64,000 bases of DNA from Xylocopa sonorina (lineage: Eukaryota; Arthropoda; Insecta; Hymenoptera; Apidae). A program made the position numbers and the translations under genes. The stretch is taken from positions 682,001 through 746,000 of the forward strand of contig NW_027490244.1 in NCBI RefSeq assembly GCF_050948175.1, written 5' to 3'. Position 1 is the stretch's first letter, and every line of letters starts with the position of its first letter. Positions 36,478-50,140 of this stretch are shown piece by piece. Under the pieces are notes generated by a model. It saw only the letters and a list, made by a program, of their open reading frames with translations. It did not search any database and was not told the origin of the DNA.

Positions 36478-39400
36478 AGTGTCATGTATACCTCGTATTC
36501 ACTTCAAAAGAATGTAAATGCGACACTTCCATGCTAGGAAATAGCGTCTGCAGATGTCTACGCGTCGAGGCAATAGAGTTCTAATGCTTCTTAAAACGCG
36601 ATATCGAATCTCTCTTCTATGTTACATGATAAGATATAATATTCATTGCGAAGTGCCATGTATACCTCGTCTTCCCTCCAAACGAATGTAAATGCGACAA
36701 TTCCTTGCTAGGGCATAGCGTTTGCAGATGCCTACGTATCGTAGCAATAGAGTTCTAATGCTTCTTAGATCGCGATATCGCATCTCACTTCTATGCTTCA
36801 TGATAAGATATAATGTTCATTGCGAAGTGTCATATATACCTCGTATTCACCTCAAAAGAATGTAAATGCGAATCTTTCTTGCTAGGAAATAGCGTTTGCA
36901 GATGACTACGTATCGGAGCAATGGAGTTCTAATGCTTCTCAAGACGAGATATCGCATCTCATTTCTATGCTTCATGATAAGATATAATATTCATTGCGAA
37001 GTGTCATGTATACCTCGTATTCCCTCCAAACGAATGTAAATGCGACACTTCCTTGCTAGGAAATGGCGTATTCAGATGTCTACGTATCGTAGCAATAGAG
37101 TTCTAATGCTACTTAAATCGCGATATCGCATCTCATTTATATGTTTCGTGATATGTTATAATATTCATTCCGTAGTGTCATGTAAACCTCGAATTCACTT
37201 CAAAAGAATGTAAATGCGACTATTGGTTGCTAGGAAATAGCGATTGCAGATGTCTAGGTATGGTAGCAATAGTGCTCTAATGCTTCTCAAAACGCGATAT
37301 CGCATTTCATTTCTAAGCTTCCTGATAAGATATGATATTCAGTGCGGATTGTCATGTACACCTCGTATTCACTTCAAAAGAATGTAAATGCGACACTTCC
37401 ATGCTAGGCAATAGCGTTTGCAGATGTCTACGTATCGCAGCTATAGAGTTCCAATGCTTCCTAAAACGCGATATCGCATCTCCCTTCTATGTTTCATGAT
37501 AAGGTATAATATTCATTGCGAAGTGTCATGTATACCTCGTATTCACTTCAAATGAATGTAAATGCGACACTTCCGTGCTAGGAAATAGCGTTTGCAGATG
37601 TCTACGTATCGTAGCAATAGAGTTCTAATGCTTCTTAAAACGCGATATCGCATCTCACTGACAATATTTCATGATAAGATATAATATTCATTATGGAGTG
37701 ATATGTATACCTCGTACTCACTTCAAAAGAATGTAAATGCGACCCTTCCATGCTAGGGAATAGCCTTTTCAGATGTCTACGTATCGTAGCAATAGAGTTC
37801 TAATGCTTCTCAAAACGCGATATAGCACCTCATTCCTATGTTTCATGATAAGATATAATATTCATTGCGAAGTGTCATGTATATCTCGTATTCACATCAA
37901 CAGAATGTAAATGCGACACTTCCATGCTAGGAAATAGCGTTTGCAGATGTCTACGTATCGCAGCTATAGAGTTCCAATGCTTCCTAAAACGCGATATCGC
38001 ATCTCCCTTCTATGTTTCATGATAAGGTATAATATTCTTTGCGAAGAGTCATGTATACCTCGTATTCACTTCAAATGAATGTAAATGCGACACTTCCATG
38101 CTAGGAAATAGCGTTTGCAGATGTCTACGTATCGTAGCAATAGAGTTCTAATGCTTCTTAAAACGCGATATCGCATCTCACTGCTATGTTTCATGATAAG
38201 ATATAATATTCATTATGGAGTGATATGTATACCTCGTACTCACTTCAAAAGAATGTAAATGCGACCCTTCCATGCTAGGGAATAGCCTTTTCAGATGTCT
38301 ACGTATCGTAGCAATAGAGTTCTAATGCTTCTCAAAACGCGATGTAGCACCTCCTTCCCATGTTTCATGATAAGATATAATATTCATTGCGATGTGTCAT
38401 GTATATCTCGTATTCACATCAAAAGAATGTAAATGCGACACTTCCATGCTAGGAAATAGCGTTTGCAGATGTCTACGTATCGTAGCAATAGAGTTCTAAT
38501 GCTTCTTAAAACGCGATATCGTATCTCACTGCTATGTTTCATGAGAAGATATAATATTCATTATGGAGTGTTATGTATACCTCGTACTCACTTCAAAAGA
38601 ATGTAAATGCGACCATTCCATCCTGGGAAATAGCGTTTGCAGATGTCTACGTATCGCAGCAATAGAGTTCTAATGCTACCTAAAACGCGATATTGCATCT
38701 CACTGCTATGTTTCATTAGAAGATATAATATTCATTATGGAGTGTTATGTATACCTCGTGCTCACTCCAAAAGAATGTAAATTCGACCCTTCCATGCTAG
38801 GAAATAGCGTTTGCAGATGTCTACGTATCGTAGCAATAGAGTTCTAATGCTTCTTAGAACGCGATATCGCATCTCACTTCTATGTTTCATGATAAGATAT
38901 AATATTCATTGCGAAGTGTCATCTATACCTCGTATTCACTTCAACAGAATGTAAATGCGACACTTCCATGCTAGGAAATAGTGTTTGCAGATGTCTACGT
39001 ATCGTAGTAATAGGGTTCTAATGCTTCTTAGAACGCGATATCGCATCTCACTTCTATGTTCCATGATAAGATATAATATTCATTGCGAAGTGTCATGTAT
39101 ACCTCGATTTCACTTCACAAGAATGTAAATGCGACACTTCCTTGCTAGGAAATATTGTTGGCAGATGTCTACGTATCACAGCAATAGAGTACTAATGATT
39201 CTTAAAACGAGATGTCGTATTTCCTTTCTATGTTTCGTAATAAGATATAATATTCATTGTGTAATGTTACGTATACCTCGTATTCACTTCAGTGGAATGT
39301 AAGTGCGAAATTTCCTTGCTAGGAAATAGGGTTTGCAGATATCTACGTATATTAGCAATAGAGTTCTAATTCTTCTCAAAACGCAATATAGAACCTCATT

Positions 39401-42400
39401 CCTATGTTTCATGATAAGATATAATATTCATTACGAAGTGTCATGTATATCTCGTACTCACTTCAAAAGAATGTAAATGCGACACTTCCATGCTAGGAAA
39501 TAGCGTTTGCAGATGTCTACGTATCGTAGCAATAGAGTTCTAATGCTTCTTAAAACGCGATAAAGCTTCTCACTTCTATGTTTCATGATAAGATATAATA
39601 TTCAGTGCGAAGTGTCATGTATACCTCGATTTCACTTCACAGGAATGTAAATGCGACACTTACTTGCTAGGAAATATTGTTTGCAGATGTCTACGCATCA
39701 CTGCAATAGAGTACTAATGCTTCTTAAAACGAGATGTCGTATTTCATTCCTATGTTTCGTAATAAGATATAATACTCATTGTGTAATGCTATGTATACCT
39801 CGTATTCACTTCAGTGGAATGTAAGTACCACATGTCCACGCTAGGAAATAGAGTTTGCAGATGTCTACGTAAATTAGCAATAGAGTTCTAATGCTTCTCA
39901 AAACGCGATATAGCACCTCATTCCTATGTTTCATGATAAGATATAATATTCATTTCGAAGTGTCATGTATATCTCGTATTCACTTCAAAAGAATGTAAAT
40001 GCGACACTTCCATGCTAGGAAATAGCGACTGCAGATGTCTACGTACCGTAGCGATAGAGTTCTAATGCTTCTTAAAACGAGATGTCGCATTTGATTTCCA
40101 TGTTTCGTAATAAGATATAATATTCATTGTGGAGTGTCATGTATACCTCGTACTCACATCACAAGAATGTAAATGCGACACATCCATGCAAGGAAATAGC
40201 GTTTGCAGATGTCAACGTATATCAGCAATAGAGATCTAATGCTTCTCAATACGCGATATCGCAACTCATTCCTATGTTTCATGAGAAGATATAATATTCA
40301 TTGCGAAGTGTCATGTATATCTCGTATTCACTTCAAAAGAATGTAAATGCCAAACTTCCATGCTAGGAAATAGCTTTTGCAGATGTCTACGTATCGTGGC
40401 GATAGATTTCTATTGCTTCCTAAAACGCGATATCGCATCTCACTTCTATGTTTCATGATAAGATGTAATATTCATTGCGAAGTGTCATGTATACCTCGTA
40501 TTCACTTCAAAAGAATGTAAATGCGACACTTCCGTGCTAGGAAAATAGCTTTTGCAGATGTCTACGTATCGTAGCAATGGAGTTCTAATGCTTCTTAAAA
40601 CGCGATATCGCATCTCACTTTTATGTTTAATGATAAGATATAATATTCATTGCGAGGTGTCATTTATACCTCGTATTCACTTCAAGTGAATGAAAATGCG
40701 ACTCTTCCTTGCTAGGAAATAACATTTGCAGATGTCTACGCATCGTAGCAATAGAGTTCTAGCGCTTCTTAAATCGCGATATCGCATCTCACTTCTATGT
40801 TTCGAGATAAGATATAATATTCATTGCGAGGTGTCATGTATACCTCGTATTCACTTCAAGAGAATGCAAATGCAACACTTCCATGCGAGGAAATATCGTT
40901 TGCAGATGTCTACGTATCGTAGCAATAGAGCTCTAATGCTTCTAAAAACGCGATATCGCATCTCACTTCTATGTTTCATGATAAGATATAATTTATATTG
41001 CGAAGTGTTATCTATACCTTGTATTCACTTCAAAAGAATGTATATGCGACACTTCCTTGCTAGGAAATAGCGTTTCCAGATGACCACGTATTGAAAGAAT
41101 AGAGTTCTAATACTTATGAAAACGGGATGTCGCATCTCATTTCTATGTTTCATGATAAGATATAATATTTGTTGTAGAGTGTTCTGTATACCTCGTATTC
41201 ACTTCAAAAGAATGTAAATGCGACACTTCCATGCTAGGAAAATAGCTTTTGCAGATGTCTACGTATCGTAGCAATGGAGTTCTAATGCTTCTTAAAACGC
41301 GATATCGCATATCACTTCTATGTTTCATGATAAGATATAATATTCATTGCGAAGTGTCATTTATACCTCGTATTCACTTCAAATGAATGTAAATGCGACA
41401 CTTCCTTGCTAGGAAATAACATTTGCAGATGTCTACGCATCGTAGCAATAGAGTTCTAGCGCTTCTTAAATCGCGATATCGCATCTCACTTCTATGTTTC
41501 GAGATAAGATATAATATTCATTGCGTGGTGCCATGTATACCTCGTATTCACTTCAAAAGAATGTAAATGCGACACTTCCTTGCTAGGTCATAGCGTTTCC
41601 AGATGACCACGTACCGTAAGGATGGAGATTTAATGATTCTCAAAACTCGATATAGCACCTCATTCCTATGTTTCATGATAAGATATAATATTCATTGTGG
41701 AGCGTTATGTATACCTCGTATTCGCTTCAAAAGATTGTAAATGCGACACTTCCTTGCTAGGAAATATTGTTTGCAGATGTCTACGTATCGTAGCAATAGA
41801 GCTCTAATGCTTCTAAAAACGCGATATCGCATCTCACTTCTATGTTTCATGATAAGATATAATATATATTGCGAAGTGTCATGTATACCTCGTATTCACT
41901 TCAAAAGAATGTATATGCGACACTTCCTTCCTAGGAAATAACATTTGCAGATGACCACGTATCGAAAGAATAGAGTTCTAATTCTTATGAAAACGAGATG
42001 TCGCATCTCATTTCTATGTTTCATGATAAGATATAATATCCATTGCGATGTGCCATGTATACCTCGTATTCACTTCAATGGAATGTAAATGCAACATTTC
42101 CTTGCTAGGAAATAGAGTATGCAGATGTCTACGTATATTAGCAATAGAGTTCTAACGCTTTCCAAAACTCGATATAGCCCCTCACTCCTATGTTTCGTGA
42201 TAAGATATAATATTCATTGCGAAGTGTCATGTATACCTCGTATTCACTTCAAAGGAATGTAAACGCGACACTTGCATCCTAGGAAATAGCGTTTGCAGAT
42301 GTCTACGTATCGTAGCAATAGTGTTCTAATGCTTCTAAAACGCGATATCGCATCTCACTCCTATGTTTCATGATAAGATATAATATTCATTGCGAAGTGT

Positions 42401-42960
42401 CATGTATACCTCGTATTCACTTCAAAAGAATGTAAATGCGACACTTCCATGCTAGGAAATAGCGTTTGCAGATGTCTACGTATCGTAGCAACGGAGTTCT
42501 AATGCTTCTTAAAACGCGATTTCGCATCTCACTTATATGTTTCATGATAAGGTATAATATTCATTGCGAAGTGTCATGTATACCTCGTATTCAGTTCAAT
42601 TGAATGTAAATGCGACACTTCCTTGCTAGGATATAGCGTTTCCAGATGACTTCGTGTCGAAACAATAGAGTTCTAGTGATTCTTAAAACGCGATATCGCA
42701 TCTCACTGCTATGTTTCATGATAAGATATAATATTCATTGCGAAGTGTCATGTATACCTCGTATTCACTTCAAAAGATTGTAAATGCGACACTTCCTTGC
42801 TAGGAAATATTGTTTGCAGATGTCTACGTATCGTAAAATTAGAGTTCTAATGCTTCTTAAAACGCGATATCGCATATTTCCACTATGTTTCTTGATAAGA
42901 TATAATATTCATTGCGAAGTGTCATGTATACCTCGTATTCACTTCAAAAGAATGTAAATG

Positions 42961-43670
42961 CGACACTTGCATGCTAGGAAATAGCGTTTGCAGATGCCAA
43001 CGTAACGTAGCAATAGAGTTCTAATGCTTCTCAAAACGCAATATAGCACCTTATTCCTATGTTTCATGATAAGATATAATATTCATTGCGAAGTGTCATG
43101 TATACCTCGTATTCACTTCATAAGAATGTAAATGCGACACTTCAATGCTAGGAAATATCGTATGCAGATGTCTACGTATCACAGCAATAGAGTACTTATG
43201 CTTCTGAAAACGAGATGTCGTATTTCATTTCTATGTTTCGTAATAAGATATTATATTCATTGTGTAATGTTATGTATACCTCGTATTCACTTCAATGGAA
43301 TGTAAGTGCGACATTTCCATGGTAGGAAATAGGGTCTGCAGATGTCTACGTATATTAGCAATAGAGTTCTAATGCTTCTCAAAACGCAATATAGCACCTT
43401 ATTCCTATGTTTCATGATAAGATATAATATTCATTGCGAAGTGTCATGTATACCTCGTATTCACTTCAAAAGAATGTAAATGCGACACTTGCATGCTAGG
43501 AAATAGCGTTTGCAGATGCCAACGTAACGTAGCAATAGAGTTCTAATGCTTCTCAAAACGCAATATAGCACCTTATTCCTATGTTTCATGATAAGATATA
43601 ATATTCATTGCGAAGTGTCATGTATACCTCGTATTCACTTCAAAAGAATGTAAATGCGACACCTCCATGC
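42961..43670 (+). repeat. Trimeric repeat, 522-bp offset
   Basis: The CGACACTTGCATGC unit with GATGCCAACGTAACGTAGC and CGCAATATAGCACCTTATTCC at 42961 recurs at 43483, three units later. The intervening units are the CACAGCAATAGAGTACTTATG unit and its partner TATATTAGCAATAG. Confidence 0.85.
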
Positions 43671-45726
43671 TAGGAATTAGGGTTTGCAGATGTCTACGTA
43701 TCGTAGCAAGAGATTTCTAATGCATCTTAAAACGAGATTTCGCCTTTCATTTCTATGTTTCGTGATAAGATATAATATTCATTGCGAAGTGTCATGTATA
43801 CCTCGTATTCACTTCAAAAGAATGTAAATGCGACACTTCCATGCTAGGAAATAGCCTTTGCAGATGTCTACGTATCGTAGCAATAGAGTTCTAATGCTAC
43901 TTAAAACGTGATGTCGTATTTCATTTCTATGTTTCGTGATAAGATATAATATTCATTGTGGAGTGTTATGTATACCTCGTATTGACTCCAAAAGAATGTA
44001 AATGCTACACTTCCTTGCTAGGAAATAACATTTGCAGATGTCTACGCATCGCACCCATAGAGTTCTAGTGCTTCTTAAACAGCGATATCGCATTTCACTT
44101 CTATGTTTCGTGATAAGACATAATATTCATTGTGAAGTGTTATGTATACCTCGTATTATCTTCAAAAGAATGTAAATGCGGCACTTCCATGATAGGATAT
44201 AGCGTTTGCAGATGTCTACGTATCGTAGCAATAGAGTTCTAATGATTCTTAAAACGAGATGTCGCAACTCTCTTCAATGTTTCGAGGTAAGATATAATAT
44301 TCATTGCGAAGTGTCATGTATACCTCGTATTCCCTTCAAATGAATGTAAATGCGAAACTTCCATGCTAGCAAATAGCGTTTGCAGATTTCTACGTATCGT
44401 AGCAATAGAGTTCTAATGCTTCTTAAAACGCGATTTCGCATCTCACTTATATGTTTCATGATAAGGTATAATATTCATTGCGAAGTGTCATGTATACCTC
44501 GTATTCACTTCAATTGAATGTAAATGCGACACTTCCTTGCTAGGATATAGCGTTTCCAGATGACTTCGTGTCGAAACAATAGAGTTCTAGTGATTCTTAA
44601 AACGCGATATCGCATCTCACTTCTATGTTTCATGATAAGATATAATATTCATTGCGAAGTGTCATGTATACCTCGTATTCACGTCAAAAGATTGTAAATG
44701 CGACACTTCCTTGCTTGGAAATATTGTTTGCAGATTTCTACGTATCGTAAAAGTAGAGTCCTAATGCTTCTTAAAACGCGATATCGCATATTTCCACTAT
44801 GTTTCTTGATAAGATATAATATTCATTGCGAAGTGTCATGTATACCTCGGATTCTCTTCAAAAGAATGTAAATGCGACACTTGGATGCTAGGAAATAGCG
44901 TTTGCAGATGCCTACGTATCGTAGTAATAGAGTTCTAATGCTTCTAAAACGCGATATCGCATCTCACATCTATGTTTCATGATAAGATATAATATTCATT
45001 GCGAAGTGTCATGTATACCTCGTATTCACTTCATAAGAATGTAAATGCGACACTTCAGTGCTAGGAAATAGCGTATGCAGATGTCTACGTATCACAGCAA
45101 TAGAGTACTTATGCTTCTGAAAACGAGATGTCGTACTTCATTTCTATGTTTCGTAATAAGATATAATATTCATTGTGTAATGTTATGTATACCTCGTATT
45201 CACTTCAATGGAATGTAAGTGCGACATTTCCATGGTAGGAAATAGAGTTTGCAGATGTCTACGTATATTAGCAATAGAGTTCTAATGCTTCTCAAAACGC
45301 AATATAGCACCTCATTCCTATGTTTCATGATAAGATATAATATTCATTGCGAAGTGTCATGTATACCTCGTATTGACTTCAAAAGAATGTAAATAAGACA
45401 CTTCCATGCTAGAAAATAGCGTTTGCAGATGTCTGCGTATGGTAGCAATAGAGTTCTAATGCTTCTTAAAACGAGATGCCGCATTTCATTTCTATGTTTC
45501 GTGATAAGATATAATATTCATTGGGGAGTGTTATGTATACCTCGTATTCACTTCAAAAGGATGTAAATGCGACACTTCCATGCTAGGAAATAGCGTTTGC
45601 AGATGTCTACGTATCGTAGCAACGGAGTTCTAATGCTTCTTAAAACGAGATGTCGCGTCTCACTTCTATGCTTCGAGATAAGATATAATATTCATTGCGA
45701 AGTGTCATGTATACCTCGTTTTCACT

Positions 45727-46075
45727 TCAAATGAATGTAAATGCGAAACTTCCATGCTAGCAAATAGCGTTTGCAGATGTCTACATATCGTAGCAATAGA
45801 GTTCTAATGCTTCTTAAAACGCGATTTCGCATCTCACTTATATGTTTCATGATAAGGTATAATATTCATTGCGAAGTGTCATGTATACCTCGTATTCACT
45901 TCAAATGAATGTAAATGCGAAACTTCCATGCTAGCAAATAGCGTTTGCAGATGTCTACGTATCGTAGCAATAGAGTTCTAATGCTTCTTAAAACGCGATT
46001 TCGCATCTCACTTATATGTTTCATGATAAGGTATAATATTCATTGCGAAGTGTCATGTATACCTCGTATTCACTT
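45727..46075 (+). repeat. Adjacent near-identical unit pair
   Basis: Two neighbouring units share the rare CATGCTAGCAAATAG core (GG changed to GC), CGCGATTTCGCATC and CACTTATATG, differing at about one or two bases (CATATCG versus CGTATCG). The same variant occurs at 44345 and 49393, so it has both spread and been locally duplicated. Confidence 0.8.
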
Positions 46076-49000
46076 CAAATGAATGTAAATGCGACACTTC
46101 CCTGCTAGGAAGTAGAGTTTGCAGGTGTCTACGTATCGAAGCAATAGGGTTCTACTGCTTCTCAAAACGCTATGTCGCATCTCATTTCCATGTTTCATGA
46201 TGAGATATAATATTCATTGCGATGTGTCATGTATACCTCGTATTCACTTCAAAGGGATGTAAGTGCGACACTTCCTTGCTAGGATATAGCGTTTCCAGAT
46301 GACTACGTGTCGAAACAATAGAGTTCTAGTGATTCTTAAAACGCGATATCGCATCTCACTTCTATGTTTCATGATAAGATATAATATTCATTGCGAAGTG
46401 TCATGTATACCTCGTATTCACTTCAAAAGAATGTAAATGCGACACTTCCATGCTAGGAAATAGCGTTTGCAGATGTCTACGCATCGTAGCAATAGGGTTC
46501 TAATGCTTCTTAAAATGAGAAGTCGCATTTCATTTCTATGTTTCGTAATAAGATATAATAATCATTGTGGAATGTTATGCATACCTCGAATTGACTTCAA
46601 AGGATGTTAATGCGACACTTGGTTGCTAGGAAATAACATATGCAGATGTCTACGCATCGTAGCAATAGGGTTCTAATGCTTCTTAAATCGCGATATCGCA
46701 CCTCACTGCTATGTTTCATGATAAGATATAATATTCATTGCGAAGTGTCATGTATACCTCGTATTCACTTCAAAAGAATGTAAGTGCGACACTTCCATGC
46801 TAGGAAATAGCGTATGCAGATGTCTACGTATCACAGCAATAGAGTACTTATGCTTCTGAAAACGAGATGTCGTATTTCATTTCTATGTTTCGTAATAAGA
46901 TATTATATTCATTGTGTAATGTTATGTATACCTCGTATTCACTTCAATGGAATGTAAGTGCGACATTTCCATGGTAGGAAATAGGGTCTGCAGATGTCTA
47001 CGTATATTAGCAATAGAGTTCTAATGCTTCTCAAAACGCAATATAGCACCTTATTCCTATGTTTCATGATAAGATATAATATTCATTGCGAAGTGTCATG
47101 TATACCTCGTATTCTCTTCAAAAGAATGTAAAAGCGACACTTCCTTGCTAGGAAATAGCGTTTCCAGATGTCTCGTATCGTAAGAATGGAGTTCTAATGC
47201 TCCTTAGAACGAGATGTCGCATTTCATTTCTATGTTTCGTGATAAGATATAATATTCATTGTGGAGTGTTATGTATACCTCGTATTCACTTCAAAAGATT
47301 GTAAATGCGACACTTCCTTGCTAGGAAATATTGTTTGCGGATGTCTACGTATCGTAAAAATAGAGATCTATTGCTTCTTGAAACGCGATATCGCGTATTT
47401 CCTTTATGTTTCATGATAAGAAGTAATACTCAGTCCGATGTGTCATGTATATCTCGTATTCACTTGAAAAGAATGTAAATGCCAAACTTCCATGCTAGGA
47501 AATAGCGTTTGCAGATGTCTACGTATCGTAGCAATAGAGTTCTAATGCTTCTCAAACCGCGATACCGCAACTCATTCCTATGTTTCATGATAAGATATAA
47601 TATTCATTGCGAAGTGTCATGTATACCTCGTATTCACTTCAAAAGAATGTAAATGCGACACTTCCATGCTAGGAAATAGCGTTTGCAGATGTCTACGTAT
47701 CATAGCAATAGAGTACTTATGCTTCTGAATACGAGATGTCGTATTTCATTTCTATGTTTCGTAATAAGATATAATATTCATTGTATAATGTTATGTATAC
47801 CTCGTATTCACTTCAATGGAATGTAAGTGCGACATTTCCATGATAGGAAATAGAATTTGCAGTTGTCTACGTATATTAGCAATAGAGTTCTAATGCTACT
47901 CAAAACGCAATATAGCACCTCATTCCTATGTTTCATGATAAGATATAATATTCATTGCGAAGTGTCATGTATATCTCGTATTCACTTCAAAAGAATGTAA
48001 ATGCGACACTTCCATGCTAGGAAATAGCGTTTGCAGATGTCTACGTATCGTAGCAATATAGTTCTAATGCTTCTTAAAACGCGATATCGCATCTCACTTC
48101 TATGTTTCATGATATGATATAATATCCATTGCGAAGTGTCATGTATACCTCGTATTCACTTCAAAAGAATGTAAATGCTACACTTCCATGCTAGGAAATA
48201 GCGTTTGCTAATGTCTACGTATCGTAGCAGTAGTGTTCTAATGCTTCTTAAAACGCGATATCGCATCTCACTTCTATGTTTCATGATAAGATATAATATT
48301 CATTGCGAAGTGTCATGTATACCTCGTATTCACTTCAAAAGATTGTAAGTACGACACTTCCTTGCTAGGAAATATTGTTTGCAGATGTCTACGTATCGTA
48401 AAAGTAGAGTTCTATTGCTTCTTGAAACGCGATATCGCGTATTTCCTTTATGTTTCTTGATAAGATATAATATTCATTGCGAAGTGTCATGTATACCTCG
48501 TATTCACTTCAAAAGAATGTAAATGCGACACTTGCATGCTAGGAAATAGCGTTTGCAGATGTCTACGTATCGTAGCAATAGAGTTCTAATGCTTCTTAAA
48601 ACGCTATATCGCATCTCACTTCTATGTTTCATGATAAGATATAATATTCATTGCGAAGTGTCATGTATACCTCGTATTCACTTCAAAAGAATGTAAATGC
48701 GACACTTCCATGCTAGGAAATAGCGTTTGCAGATGTCTACGTATCGTAGCAATAGAGTTTTAATGCTTCTTAAAATGAGAAGTCGCATTTCTTTTCTATG
48801 CTTCGTAATAAGATATAATATTCATTGTGAAATGTTATGCATACCTCGTATTCACTTCAAAGGATGTTAATGCGACACTTGCTTGCTAGGAAGTAGCGCT
48901 TGCAGATGTCTACGTATCGAAGCAATAGTGTTCTAATGTTTCTCAAAACGCGATGTCGCAACTCATTCTTATGTTTCATGATAAGAAATAATACTCAGTC

Positions 49001-50140
49001 CGATGTGTCATGTATATCTCGTATTCACTTGAAAAGAATGTAAAAGCCAAACTTCCATGCTAGGAAATAGCGTTTGCAGATGTCTACGTATCGTAGCAAT
49101 AGAGTTCTAATGCTTCTCAAACCGCGATATCGCAACTCATTCCTATGTTTCATGATAAGATATAATATTCATTGCGAAGTGTCTTGTACATCTCGTTTTC
49201 ACTTCAAAAGAATGTAAATGCGAAACTTCCATGCTAGGAAATAGCGTTTGCAGATGTCTACGTAAAGTAGCGATAGAGTTCTAATGCTTCTTAAAACGAG
49301 ATGTCGCATTTCATTTCTATGTTTCGTAATAAGATATAACATTCATCGCGAAGTGTCATGTATACCTCGTATTCACTTCAAATGAATGTAAATGCGAAAC
49401 TTCCATGCTAGCAAATAGCGTTTGCACATGTCTACATATCGTAGCAATAGAGTTCTAATGCTTCTTAAAATGAGAAGTCGCATTTCATTTATATGTTTCG
49501 TAATAAGATATAATATTCATTGTGGAATGTTATGCATACCTCGTATTCACTTCAAAGGATATTAATGCGACACTTGCTTGCTAGGAAATTACATATGCAG
49601 ATGTCTACGCGTCGTAGCAATAGAGTTCTAATGCCTCTTAAATCGCGATATCGCATCTCACTGCTATGTTTCATGATAAGATATAATATTCATTGCGAAG
49701 TGTCATGTATACCTCGTATTCACTTCAAAAGATTGTAAATGCGACACTTCCTTGCTAGGAAATATTGTTTGCAGATGTCTACGTATCGTAAAAGTAGAGT
49801 TCTAATGCTCCTTAAAACGCGATATCGCATATTTCCACTATGTTTCTTGATAAGATATAATATTCATTGCGAAGTGTCATGTATACATCGTATTCACTTC
49901 AAAAGAATGTAAATGCGACACTTCCATGCTAGGAAATAGCGTATGCAGATGTCTACGTATCACAGCAATAGAGTACTTATGCTTCTGAAAACGAGATGTC
50001 GTATTTCATTTCTATGTTTCGTAATAAGATATTATATTCATTGTGTAATGTTATGTATACCTCGTATTCACTTCAAAAGAATGTAAATGCGACACTTCCT
50101 TGCTAGGAAATAACATTTCCAGATGTCTACGCATCGTAGC

